Assembly: GCF_001039275.2 (NCBI RefSeq)
Contig: NZ_CP030117.1
Location: 1,137,501-1,201,500 of the forward strand
DNA length: 64,000 nt
Reading direction: 5' to 3'
Origin: Brevibacillus brevis
GTDB taxonomy: Bacteria > Bacillota > Bacilli > Brevibacillales > Brevibacillaceae
Part shown: one piece after another, positions 43,439 through 51,296 of the stretch
How positions within the stretch are numbered: position 1 is the stretch's first letter
Layout: each line of letters begins with the position of its first letter
Program-made: the position numbers and the translations under genes
Notes under the pieces: generated by a model
Databases searched by the model: none
What the model was told of the DNA's origin: nothing
The model's input: only the letters and a program-made list of their open reading frames with translations

Positions 43439-43526
43439 GTTCGTCTCCTCCTTTACGGGTTAGTATGTCCACCACCTGCCAGTCCCTTTCCTTAACTGGA
43501 AAAGGAAAGAGACTGGTACTACACAA

Positions 43527-43570
43527 GAAAAAACAGCCCCAGTCCCAGGGAAGTTCGGGCGGAGGCTGTG
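43527..43570 (-). terminator. Terminator of the 287-aa gene
   Basis: On the minus strand ACAGCC-TCC-x and GGGGCTGT arms are followed by TTTTTT. Confidence 0.7.
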
Positions 43571-43588
43571 ACGATCATCTTTGTGAAG

Positions 43589-44452
43589 TTAACTCGTTTT
43601 CTTGGCTAGGATCTTCATAAAAGAGGCAAGATTCGTTTGTAGCAATGGTGTGAAGGCAGAAACGGAAGCATTTTCAGCAAGCGTATTCATTTGACGAACA
43701 AAGTCAGTAGCGTCCTTTGTATTTACATTCTCAAAACGGTTAGCGATTTTTGTATTTTTTAAATCAGAGAGAAGTGTAGCTTGTTCGTTCCGGTATTGTG
43801 CGATCCAGTCTGGACGATGTTGCAGCTTTTTGACGAATTGAATCAGTATGCTTACTTTCTCTGTTTGATTGGTTGTGACCGCTTGCATTTTTTTGTAGGC
43901 TTCAGGGTCATACCGCTCCATCAGCTTGGACGGATTAACATAGTCGTTCGGCGCCCCCTGCGGTTTTTGCGGAAGCTCTACGTAGCTGACACTGCCAGTT
44001 GCAGGGTCAACCTTTCGTGTTTTGGCAACGCCAGCAAGCAGATGGAGGGTATCCAAAAATTCAGCAGCATTTTTTTCATCAGTCATGTATTGGTCTGCCA
44101 AATATTTGCCTTGGGTTAAACCCACTTCTACCAAAGTAGCTCTTTCTTCATCGGTGTAGGTGGATTGGGAGTTGAAAAAATTTCGCTCCAGGATGTGGTC
44201 AAAGCCCTTTCGAGCCTCGGGTGGTTTATCTGCGAAAATTTTATCCAAACGCTCATTAATCTCTGTGCTAAAGAAAAATTGGACGCTGTGATGTTCAATG
44301 GCATCAGCAGGTAGCTCGCGTGCCTTGTGTGAACGAAGGTCTACAGTATCGGGCTTGGGCAATGCCAAACTAGTTCCTGTCACCATTTTAGGTGCAGTTT
44401 GGTTAGTTGGAAGCTGGGGGGATAGGTAGCGGGAATACGATTGGATTTGCAT
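43589..44452 (-). CDS. Hypothetical protein (287 aa)
   Basis: A 287-residue, probably cytoplasmic, mainly helical protein. The first 60 residues are Ser/Pro/Thr-rich and likely disordered (SYSRYLSPQLPTNQTAPK). A helical core follows (FSTEINERLDKIFADKPPEA, LLAGVAKTRKVDP, YVNPSKLMERYDPEAYKKM). No signal peptide or membrane span. I do not recognise the family. The N-terminus resembles that of flagellar-hook-associated accessory proteins only in composition, so no role is assigned. Confidence 0.6.
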   Translation of the reverse strand: MQIQSYSRYLSPQLPTNQTAPKMVTGTSLALPKPDTVDLRSHKARELPADAIEHHSVQFFFSTEINERLDKIFADKPPEARKGFDHILERNFFNSQSTYTDEERATLVEVGLTQGKYLADQYMTDEKNAAEFLDTLHLLAGVAKTRKVDPATGSVSYVELPQKPQGAPNDYVNPSKLMERYDPEAYKKMQAVTTNQTEKVSILIQFVKKLQHRPDWIAQYRNEQATLLSDLKNTKIANRFENVNTKDATDFVRQMNTLAENASVSAFTPLLQTNLASFMKILAKKTS

Positions 44453-44622
44453 GTTCTACTCTCCTCACATGGATTCATGTTCAGTCGTGATGGCAGGAGA
44501 TCTGGTTTACCTTTTATCAGGTGACTGGTATGAGTTGTGAGAACGGAAGGAAACGGATCTCAATTGCTTCTTTTCTATACTATCGGCTATTTTAGGGCAG
44601 TTTTTAATATGCTGGCAAACAC

Positions 44623-44656
44623 GAAAAAGGACTCCCGTTTAGATAACGGAAGTCCG
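44623..44656 (-). terminator. Terminator of the lysine permease gene
   Basis: On the minus strand GGACTTCCGTT pairs with AAACGGGAGTCC and is followed by TTTTTC. Confidence 0.85.
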
Positions 44657-44670
44657 TAATTTTTCTTCGA

Positions 44671-46119
44671 TTACTTCGTGTATTCATCCATGCTGAAGTC
44701 CACTTGTTCTAGAGGGACGAGCTTGGTCTTTTGGGTGACTTTATAAGCGAGCCAAATGATTAAGAAGAGTGGCAGGCCAATGTAAGAGACCAGGACGCCA
44801 TACCAGTCGATCGTTCCACCCATGAATGCGGAATAGTTTTGCCCCAAAATAACGATACAGCAAATGATGAAGGCAAAAATCGGACCAAACGGGAACCACT
44901 TTGCCCGATAAGGCAATTCGCTTAAGTCACGGCCCTGAGCGATAAACGCTTTGCGGAAACGGTAGTGACTAATGGCAATTCCCAGCCAGGCGATGAAGCC
45001 TGACATACCGGAAGCATTCAAAAGCCAGACATACACTTCGCCTTCTCCAAACAGAGAGGACAGAAAAGCAAGGGCGCCGATGAGCGCAGTCAAGATCAGG
45101 GCATTGATCGGTACGCCGTTACCGGTTACTTTTGCGAACCATTTTGGTGCTTTTCCTTCTTTCGCCAGGTTCCACAGCATGCGTGTAGAGGCGTACATGC
45201 CAGAGTTACCAGCAGACAATACTGACGTGAGAATAACGGCATTCATGACGGATGCTGCAAAAGCAAAACCGGCATTTTCAAATACAATCGTAAACGGGCT
45301 GATCGCAATATCCGTAAGGTCGCCGCTGATCAGATTTGGATTATCGTATGGAACCAGCAACCCGATGATCAAAATAGCGAGAATGTAGAAGAGCAGGATG
45401 CGCCAAAAAATTTGACGGATGGCCTTCGGAATGTTGCGGGCAGGGTCTTCGCTCTCTCCAGCTGCGACACCAACCAGCTCTGTCCCTTGAAAAGAGAATC
45501 CGGCAATCATAAAGACACCGAGCAGGGCCATGAAGCCGCCGTTGAATGGCGCGTCGCCTTTGGTGAAGTTTTGGAAGCCGACTGCTTGACCGCCCATAAT
45601 GCCAAAAATCATCAACACACCCACAATAATAAAGATGATAACCGTTATTACTTTAATCAAGGCGAACCAATATTCAGATTCTCCATAGGCTTTCACAGAC
45701 AGGAGATTCAAGGCAAACAGCAATCCGAGGAACAAAGCACTCCACAATATCGCTGGGGTATCCGGGAACCAATATTTCATAATGAGTGCGGAAGCTGACA
45801 GCTCGACGGCAATGGTAATGGCCCAGTTGTACCAGTAGTTCCAGCCGAGAGCAAAACCGAGAGATGGATCGACGAACCGTGTGGCATACGTCGAAAACGA
45901 ACCGGAAACAGGCATGAAGGCCGCCATTTCCCCCAAGCTGGTCATTAAAAAGTAAACCATGATACTAATGGCGAGATAGGCGACTAAAGCTCCACCAGGT
46001 CCGGCGGAGTGGATCGAGCCTCCACTCGCAAGAAACAATCCCGTCCCAATCGAGCCGCCGATGGCGATCATCGTCAGGTGTCGGGCTTTTAAACCACGTT
46101 GCAATTGATTTTGTGACAT
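44671..46119 (-). CDS. lysP: Lysine-specific amino-acid permease
   Basis: A 482-residue APC-superfamily permease with twelve spans. The AAT-family signature is RGLKARHLTMIAIGGSIGTG, and SFQGTELVGVAAGESEDPARN is characteristic of LysP-type carriers. It imports lysine with protons. A lysine riboswitch with terminator directly upstream identifies the substrate more firmly than the protein does. The ATG at 46119 is chosen because conserved homology begins there; AAAGG is about 14 nt away, which is long, so initiation is a little uncertain. Confidence 0.88.
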   Translation of the reverse strand: MSQNQLQRGLKARHLTMIAIGGSIGTGLFLASGGSIHSAGPGGALVAYLAISIMVYFLMTSLGEMAAFMPVSGSFSTYATRFVDPSLGFALGWNYWYNWAITIAVELSASALIMKYWFPDTPAILWSALFLGLLFALNLLSVKAYGESEYWFALIKVITVIIFIIVGVLMIFGIMGGQAVGFQNFTKGDAPFNGGFMALLGVFMIAGFSFQGTELVGVAAGESEDPARNIPKAIRQIFWRILLFYILAILIIGLLVPYDNPNLISGDLTDIAISPFTIVFENAGFAFAASVMNAVILTSVLSAGNSGMYASTRMLWNLAKEGKAPKWFAKVTGNGVPINALILTALIGALAFLSSLFGEGEVYVWLLNASGMSGFIAWLGIAISHYRFRKAFIAQGRDLSELPYRAKWFPFGPIFAFIICCIVILGQNYSAFMGGTIDWYGVLVSYIGLPLFLIIWLAYKVTQKTKLVPLEQVDFSMDEYTK

Positions 46120-46169
46120 AAGCTGCTTGCACGACCTTTCTTGATTTTTGAGAAGGAAGGTCGGAAACG

Positions 46170-46210
46170 AAAAAACCGCCATAGCCAAAAAAATGGCATA
46201 GGGCGGTATC
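46170..46210 (-). terminator. Expression-platform terminator of the lysine riboswitch
   Basis: On the minus strand ATACCGCCCTATGCCA pairs with TGGCTATGGCGGT and is followed by TTTTTTC. Confidence 0.9.
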
Positions 46211-46230
46211 ATCCAATCCCCACCAAGCCT

Positions 46231-46420
46231 TCACTGAAGATAGCTCACCACGTTTGCTTGGCATGCAAACGTGACAGTTCTGCCCCTTTCGAGTACAGCC
46301 CCAACCCAATCGCACAGAGACGCGATATGAGCTTCGGCGGATTTTCCTTACCTGGAGTCATTGATTTTCTCTGAATCTCGTACAGGATGATATAAAAGCC
46401 GCGACCTCTATCCTCACCGT
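46231..46420 (-). promoter_or_regulatory. Lysine riboswitch (L-box)
   Basis: On the minus strand the P1 arms GAGGATAG and CTATCTTC enclose AGAGGTCGCG, GGAAAATCCGCCGAAGC, GGGTTGGGGCTGT and AACTGTCACG, all conserved L-box blocks. An intrinsic terminator follows. Bound lysine would favour termination and shut off lysP. Confidence 0.92.
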
Positions 46421-46502
46421 GAAAGATGAGGATAACATGTATGAAATTATGTGATTCATCAACTATAAAGGATTGTTTGTGATTAATCAATGTGAAATTT
46501 TG

Positions 46503-46997
46503 TTATTCAAATGATCGTCTGGCAGGCCAGGAGCCTTGCAGCTTGCGAATTTGGACGATTTGTCCCGTATGAAACGCATCATGCAGGACCAGACTCATCA
46601 CATTTTGGTAAATGGGCGTATAAGTAGCCATCTGATTTAACTCCTCATCCGTCAGCAAGGAAAGCTTTTCGTGAATGTGGCGGTGGACGCTTTCCATGCG
46701 AGCGAGAGTAGCTTGCCAAGCGTCTTCGTCATCGGGACCGCCGGACGGGATGAAGGTATCATCGTTCGTCTCAGCCGATCCAGGAAATTCAGTGCCCATT
46801 AGACGATGCAACAGGCGTTCTTTGTAATAAAGAAGGTGGCTGACGTTTTCCCAGATCGTGTTGGCTGCTTCTCCCACAGGGCGCCAGCTCGCCTCGGCTG
46901 CTGATACGCCGGAAAGCGCTTCTTTTAAGGGTGGATACCAGTCTTCCTTGTCATACGTACATTCCCATCCGTGCAAAAGCAATTCCTTCCGATTCAT
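46503..46997 (-). CDS. DinB-family protein
   Basis: A 164-residue four-helix-bundle protein of the DinB/YfiT type. The three metal-ligand histidines are likely in NVSHLLYYKERLLHRL and LVLHDAFHTGQIVQIRKL. Family members are often bacillithiol- or thiol-dependent transferases or stress-induced proteins. The ATG follows AGGAGGAAG. It lies between the lysP leader and a divergent regulator and stands alone. Confidence 0.83.
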   Translation of the reverse strand: MNRKELLLHGWECTYDKEDWYPPLKEALSGVSAAEASWRPVGEAANTIWENVSHLLYYKERLLHRLMGTEFPGSAETNDDTFIPSGGPDDEDAWQATLARMESVHRHIHEKLSLLTDEELNQMATYTPIYQNVMSLVLHDAFHTGQIVQIRKLQGSWPARRSFE

Positions 46998-47159
46998 ACG
47001 CTTCCTCCTGTGAAACAGATTGATGAAACGCTATAATAGCAATAAGAAATGAGGTTGTAACCGGTTAATGTTATTACGGTGGTTACGAATAGAGATTACC
47101 ATATCCTGTATGATCATACAAGAGAGAAAATAAAGGGTTTCGTCAGGAGAGATGATGAC

Positions 47160-47717
47160 ATGGACTGGCTTTGTATCGATTTTTTAAATAGTGATTGGCG
47201 GGATTGGCGCGGTTCTGGTCGTGGGGAAAATCGCCTGGAGAACCAGGAATGGCTGTCATCCTTTTTGCAAACATACAAGCTAACCGCACCGCTGCCGATG
47301 AATGAGGCGTGTGCCGCTTCACTTTTGCAGTTGCGCGAGCGTTTGCGACGTATGCTGGAAGCAGTTGTCCGTGGAGAGCGATTCCAAGAGGAGGACCTAG
47401 CGGAATTGAACAGAGCTTTGGCTCTCGCTCCTTTTCATGTGCAGGTGTTGTATGTAGAAGAGGAGGGTAGCTACAGGCAAGAGCAATCCAGCTCAACAGA
47501 GGGCTGGCCCCTCGTCATGGCACAAATTGCAGCCTCTTTCGCGGAGTTGCTTGCCCCGCAGCATCTGGAGCGAGTCAAAATATGTGACAACGAGGATTGC
47601 TGCTGGGTGTTTTATGATGAAAGCCGCAACCGGGTGCGCCGCTGGTGTGATGACAAAATGTGCGGAAACCTGATGAAGGTGCGCCGTTTTCGCGAACGGA
47701 AAAAGGAGAAAGGGTGA
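47160..47717 (+). CDS. CGNR zinc-finger (ABATE-domain) putative regulator
   Basis: A 185-residue protein. The C-terminal CGNR zinc finger has four Cys ligands in CDNEDCCWVFYDESR and RWCDDKMCGN, followed by a basic helix (RRFRERKK). The N-terminal ABATE-like domain begins CIDFLNSDW. These proteins are thought to be stress-responsive transcription regulators. The ATG at 47160 lies behind AGGAGAG with 9 nt; longer in-frame starts lack a site. Confidence 0.82.
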   Translation: MDWLCIDFLNSDWRDWRGSGRGENRLENQEWLSSFLQTYKLTAPLPMNEACAASLLQLRERLRRMLEAVVRGERFQEEDLAELNRALALAPFHVQVLYVEEEGSYRQEQSSSTEGWPLVMAQIAASFAELLAPQHLERVKICDNEDCCWVFYDESRNRVRRWCDDKMCGNLMKVRRFRERKKEKG

Positions 47718-47742
47718 TGCGCATAGGCTCACCCTTTTTATC
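47712..47742 (+). terminator. Terminator after the CGNR gene
   Basis: GGGTGA and TCACCC arms around GCGCATAGGC, followed by TTTTTA. Confidence 0.75.
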
Positions 47743-47748
47743 TGCTCT

Positions 47749-48549
47749 TTATGAAGCGGGAGTCAATTGGATCAGCTTAGGGTAGATGGTCGAGCCTGCT
47801 GCTACGATGCCTGTGCTTTTCCAGCAAAAATCATTCCCTTGCGTATCCGTAATTGTGCCTCCCGCTTCCTGGACCAAAAGAGCACCAGCCAGCCAATCAT
47901 ACACCCCTTCACCGTATTCCCAGTAACCGTCGAGTCGTCCGCACGCCACATAGGCGAGATGGAGCGAAACCGCGCCTTGCATACGGATGGCAAAAGCTTC
48001 TGGCATCACTCGCGTCAAGGAATTCGCTGTATACTTTCCGACCAAGAGGTTCATCGGCTCGGAGGAAGCAAAGAGCGTCCCTAGAATGCACTCACTTAGC
48101 TGCGATTTGGATGAGGTACTGATTTTTTGTCCGTTTAAAAAAGCTCCACGCCCGTTAATTGCGGTAAACAGTTCATCACGGCATGGATCATAGACAAAAG
48201 AAACAACCGTGCGTCCTCCGTCAATCAGGCAGAGGGAAGTAGCCCACATCGGCATGTTTTGCAGAAAGTGAACCGCTCCATCGATTGCATCCATCACCCA
48301 ATAAGGACTTGTGAATTCAGGCTTTTCCTGTGCAGCCAGATTGAATTCCGCGTCAGAGAATTCATAGGTGGGGAATCGCTCGGATAATGAGCGCTTCAAT
48401 CGAGCTTCAACCACGGGATTCACCTCTTCAAAGCGTTTAGTCATTGCTTCCTTGCTGTGGCAGGGCACGCCTTTTTCAAATTCCACTAGCAACTCCTTTC
48501 CCGCACTTCTTACCAGTTCCTCGCAAAATTGCACATCCTGTAGATTCAT
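47749..48549 (-). CDS. Inositol-monophosphatase-family protein
   Basis: A 266-residue member of the lithium-sensitive phosphatase family. The metal motif is WVMDAIDGAVHFLQNMP (canonical D-P-x-D-G-T appears as D-A-I-D-G-A), and the second motif is EGVYDWLAGALLVQEAGG. SDAEF supplies an upstream acidic ligand. The Ala replacements suggest altered activity. The ATG at 48549 follows AAGGGATGGG and overlaps the stop of a small broken gene upstream (ATGA), showing former coupling. The substrate could be inositol phosphate, PAP or sugar phosphates. Confidence 0.82.
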   Translation of the reverse strand: MNLQDVQFCEELVRSAGKELLVEFEKGVPCHSKEAMTKRFEEVNPVVEARLKRSLSERFPTYEFSDAEFNLAAQEKPEFTSPYWVMDAIDGAVHFLQNMPMWATSLCLIDGGRTVVSFVYDPCRDELFTAINGRGAFLNGQKISTSSKSQLSECILGTLFASSEPMNLLVGKYTANSLTRVMPEAFAIRMQGAVSLHLAYVACGRLDGYWEYGEGVYDWLAGALLVQEAGGTITDTQGNDFCWKSTGIVAAGSTIYPKLIQLTPAS

Positions 48550-48743
48550 AACAATTCCCATCCCTTCTCTTTTTGGTAAAAATCGAGTAGTTTTTCGTAA
48601 TGGTCTCCGGACTTTTGTTTTGAGCGCCGTAGGCTTTACTGATCCGCCAAAACTACCCCAGACAGGTCTGCTTCTTCGTGCACGGTCAAGTAGCACCGCG
48701 CTTCCAAATCGGATAAACCCATTCGTTTTACGTGCTCAATCAT
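48546..48743 (-). pseudogene. Small TrmB-like HTH gene with in-frame stop
   Basis: ATG at 48743 sits behind GGAGGTTTTTCTC and starts MIEHVKRMGLSDLEARCYLT, like the first helices of a TrmB-type DNA-binding domain. After 35 codons there is TAA, but the same frame continues for 29 sensible codons (KSGDHYEKLLDFYQKEKGWELL) and ends in TGA overlapping the IMPase start. A single base change would restore a 65-residue protein. It may be a recent pseudogene, or a 35-aa protein with an untranslated tail. Confidence 0.5.
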
Positions 48744-48910
48744 GAGAAAAACCTCCAAACAAATATAAGTGGTATGTTTGAATACTACTATTAAAAAATC
48801 AGTTCGTCAACACTGCGAAGATGTCGAGATTCACAATTTATGCACATGAGCAGCGCGTTTGAGACATAATAAGTAGCATCATACATGGGGGCGGAAACGA
48901 GGTGGGTAGG

Positions 48911-49663
48911 ATGAGTCAAGCACGTAAAAAATGGTTTCAGGCACTCGTATTGGTGACACTCGGAGCGATTTGTCTGGCTATATGGTATTTGCAGCCATAT
49001 CAGCCTGATCAGGCAGCGTTAACGGCCATGCAAGGCGGTGAAGGGATTACGGTCATGGATACGAATGACTGGATTATTTTTCAAGGCGGGGAGTCACGCG
49101 AACCGGGACTCATCTTGTATCCGGGAGCACTGGTCAAACCGGAGAGCTATGCACCGATTGCCCGTGCCTTGGCAGGCTCTGGCTACCATGTTTTTCTCGC
49201 ACGAATGCCGCTGAATTTGGCTGTAAGTGATATGACCCGAGCTACACAAGTATTAAAGGCGTACCCGAATAAAACGTTTGTCATCGGAGGACATTCGCTT
49301 GGAGGAACGATGGCAGCTCAATTCGCAGCAAACCACTCGGACCGAATCAGTGGTGTATTTTTACTGGGAGCGTATCCGAACAGTCAGGGGAACTTGAAGA
49401 AGGGGAATTTGCCTGTGCTGTCTTTGCTCGGTTCTCGCGATGGGGTGATCAATATGGAAAAGTTTATGGAGAGCAAGCAATATTTGCCGGATCGTACTGT
49501 GTACATGTCCATAGAAGGGGGGAACCATGCCCAGTTCGGAAGCTATGGATCGCAGGAGGGCGACCAGCCCGCTGCCATTACCCCGCAGGAGCAGTGGCAG
49601 CAAACGGTAGCAGCAATCAAGGATTGGCTGCTTAATGAAGTTACGATGATGAACGTGGAATAA
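48911..49663 (+). CDS. Membrane-anchored alpha/beta hydrolase
   Basis: About 250 residues. The N-terminus has a basic start and a hydrophobic span (FQALVLVTLGAICLAIWYL), so the hydrolase domain is probably outside the cell. The domain shows LILYPGALVKPE, nucleophile elbow VIGGHSLGGTMAA, acid in LLGSRDGVIN and His in EGGNHAQFGSYG. It resembles small extracellular hydrolases (DUF-type dienelactone-like). The ATG at 48911 follows GAGGTGGG. Its 3' end overlaps the convergent gene by about 20 nt. Confidence 0.82.
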   Translation: MSQARKKWFQALVLVTLGAICLAIWYLQPYQPDQAALTAMQGGEGITVMDTNDWIIFQGGESREPGLILYPGALVKPESYAPIARALAGSGYHVFLARMPLNLAVSDMTRATQVLKAYPNKTFVIGGHSLGGTMAAQFAANHSDRISGVFLLGAYPNSQGNLKKGNLPVLSLLGSRDGVINMEKFMESKQYLPDRTVYMSIEGGNHAQFGSYGSQEGDQPAAITPQEQWQQTVAAIKDWLLNEVTMMNVE

Positions 49664-50039
49664 TACCGGATACAACACCTGTAATGCGAATGTTTTCCGA
49701 GGGGAGTAACATGGGGGTGTCTTGCTCGCGTGTGGTTGTAAACAGACACTCCAATGGATTGACGTCTGCAGCGATACGCACAAGGAACTGCCCCTCCTGT
49801 CGGATCAATACAGGTCTGTCTTTTACAGGTTCCATCGAAAAGTCTGAGATCAGGAGAGCATCTCCGGGAAAAATACCGAGTCCACGAAGGCCGTCATCTC
49901 GCATGATGAGAGCAAAGCGAGCCACGTGATAGCTGGCTACCTGCAAAGAGGGTAACAGAGACAGCTCCTCGTCTTGGTCTAAGGCGAGATCAAAAAAATG
50001 AGTCGTGTATGCATCTCCGGCAATAAAGACTCGTTTCAT
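49641..50039 (-). CDS. S24/LexA-fold protein lacking the catalytic dyad
   Basis: A 132-residue protein whose pattern LRGLGIFPGDALLISDFSME, then VKDRPVLIRQEGQFLVR and ITGVVSGIIP, follows the beta-rich C-terminal domain of LexA, UmuD and phage repressors. The nucleophile position (normally G-D-S-M) is D-D-G-L and the Lys position is Arg, so it should not self-cleave. The ATG at 50039 follows AGGAGGCGAT. It is the last of three same-strand genes with ImmA-like protease and XRE repressor, suggesting a phage-derived control unit. Confidence 0.6.
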   Translation of the reverse strand: MKRVFIAGDAYTTHFFDLALDQDEELSLLPSLQVASYHVARFALIMRDDGLRGLGIFPGDALLISDFSMEPVKDRPVLIRQEGQFLVRIAADVNPLECLFTTTREQDTPMLLPSENIRITGVVSGIIPRSSS

Positions 50040-50072
50040 CAGGTATCGCCTCCTACATAATAGCGTTGACAA

Positions 50073-50597
50073 TTACTCATAGACGGGAAAGCCTTTGGCA
50101 TACAGACGGCTCAGTATGCGCTCAAAACGGGCACGAGCAAGAGGCATCGGCACCTGAAAGCGTTGAGCCATGATAGCCGGAGCGTTGTATCGCGAGCAAT
50201 CGGCAAGTAGGGGACTCATCATGTAGATGGGAAGCAGCAAATGCTCGGCAAAATGATTCGCTTGCGATTCTTGCCAGTCAATCATCCATTCGCTGCTCTG
50301 GGGCTGAATGCCTTCATGAAGGAGTAAATGTCCGAGTTCATGCGCGATTTTAACCCGCTGGGTAGCCAGATCGAGTCGTTCGTCCACCGCAATGACATAA
50401 CGTCCCGGCAAAAAGGGATGCGCGTGTGCACGACTTCTGCCGCAAATACGATGGATCTCGATGCCGTACGTCTCGCACAGCAAATACAGATCGATTTGTT
50501 CGGGCTGGTCGATGCCGTGATGCTGAAGTAACAAGTAAACGCGACTCTCGAGCCATGTTTGCGGTTCGCAGATTTCTTTCAAAAGGGAGTGAAGCAT
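50073..50597 (-). CDS. ImmA/IrrE-family metallopeptidase
   Basis: A 174-residue zinc protease of the ImmA/IrrE (M78) type. The HExxH site is VKIAHELGHLLLHEG, with the downstream acidic ligand in ANHFAEHLLLP. Such proteases cleave partner XRE repressors upon a DNA-damage or mating signal, as in ICEBs1. The XRE gene is next upstream. The ATG at 50597 follows GGAGG. A LexA-type palindrome lies 26 nt before it, so expression probably rises in the SOS response. Confidence 0.88.
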   Translation of the reverse strand: MLHSLLKEICEPQTWLESRVYLLLQHHGIDQPEQIDLYLLCETYGIEIHRICGRSRAHAHPFLPGRYVIAVDERLDLATQRVKIAHELGHLLLHEGIQPQSSEWMIDWQESQANHFAEHLLLPIYMMSPLLADCSRYNAPAIMAQRFQVPMPLARARFERILSRLYAKGFPVYE

Positions 50598-50623
50598 CAA
50601 GGACCTCCTAAATGAATGGTAAG

Positions 50624-50635
50624 GAACGTACGTTC
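50624..50635 (-). promoter_or_regulatory. SOS (LexA/DinR-type) box upstream of the ImmA-like gene
   Basis: GAACGTACGTTC is a perfect palindrome of the GAAC-N4-GTTC class used by Bacillus LexA. Confidence 0.6.
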
Positions 50636-50669
50636 TATTTCTCGCTGAAAAGAAAACCCCGCACTGGGG

Positions 50670-51116
50670 TTATTTTTTTTTGATGTCTTCCGTGATATCA
50701 AACAAAGACGGAGGTCGTTCCTCGCGTACTTTACGGACTTTCCACTGTTTCTTCAAGTCGTACCAGTAGCGGCGAATTTCTTTTTTCTCCTCTTCTGAAG
50801 CGTCCAGATACCCGTCTAGGAAATAGTAGTCGTCTGGGTCATCGATCTTTTCCTGCAAGAGCTCGTCCAACGAACGTTGATTTGTCTGCTCAGTTGCGGG
50901 GAGAATATAGGCCGTGACTTCATCTGTGCGGCCCAACAACCAATCGGTCGTGACGTCCAGCACATCAGCCAATTGCCGCAGCATGTCATTCGGTGGTGTG
51001 CTGTGGTTGTTCTCGTAGTTACTGATCGTCCCCTTGGTCGTGCAGACATGCTCTGCCAACTCTTCCTGGGTCAGACCTTTTGTCTTACGAGCTGTGCGTA
51101 AGCGCTGAGATAGCAT
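50670..51116 (-). CDS. XRE-family repressor
   Basis: A 148-residue regulator with an N-terminal cro/cI helix-turn-helix (LRTARKTKGLTQEELAEHVC, then TTKGTISNYENNHSTP) and an acidic helical C-terminal half (DEVTAYILPATEQTNQRSL, LDASEEEKKEIRRYW) of the type that ImmA proteases cut. The ATG at 51116 lies 12 nt behind AGGAAGG. It is divergent from the BhlA-type holin gene, and two GTACAA-N5-TTGTAC palindromes in between are probably its operators. Confidence 0.87.
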   Translation of the reverse strand: MLSQRLRTARKTKGLTQEELAEHVCTTKGTISNYENNHSTPPNDMLRQLADVLDVTTDWLLGRTDEVTAYILPATEQTNQRSLDELLQEKIDDPDDYYFLDGYLDASEEEKKEIRRYWYDLKKQWKVRKVREERPPSLFDITEDIKKK

Positions 51117-51143
51117 GAGCGTGCCAGTCCTTCCTGTGAGGAT

Positions 51144-51160
51144 GTACAAAAATATTGTAC
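51144..51160. promoter_or_regulatory. Operator-like palindrome 1
   Basis: GTACAA and TTGTAC half-sites are separated by five bases, 28 nt before the XRE start codon. The same palindrome with the same spacing recurs at 51216. Confidence 0.65.
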
Positions 51161-51215
51161 TAAATGAAAGAGAAAAAGAAAAGTATGGATATTAATTTTG
51201 TTTTCAACGAATTAT

Positions 51216-51232
51216 GTACAAGCCTTTTGTAC
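51216..51232. promoter_or_regulatory. Operator-like palindrome 2
   Basis: GTACAA-GCCTT-TTGTAC, identical half-sites and spacing to the one at 51144. It lies toward the holin gene. Confidence 0.65.
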
Positions 51233-51256
51233 AAAATACAGATAAGGACGATGTAG

Positions 51257-51268
51257 GAACACACGTTC
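51257..51268 (+). promoter_or_regulatory. SOS (LexA/DinR-type) box upstream of the holin gene
   Basis: GAACACACGTTC fits GAAC-N4-GTTC and is 29 nt before the BhlA start codon, close to operator 2. Confidence 0.6.
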
Positions 51269-51296
51269 TATACAGTGACAAAAGGGGAGATCAAAC

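Noticed and set aside
43479-43518. Strong hairpin CCAGTCCCTTTCC with GGAAAGAGACTGG
   Set aside because: Not listed as a terminator because neither strand has a T-run after it; it may simply be a spacer hairpin.
48541-48696. A 49-codon N-terminal extension of the IMPase gene
   Set aside because: The extension has no ribosome binding site, is Arg-rich and overlaps the broken HTH frame; the ATG at 48549 has a good site and family homology starts there.
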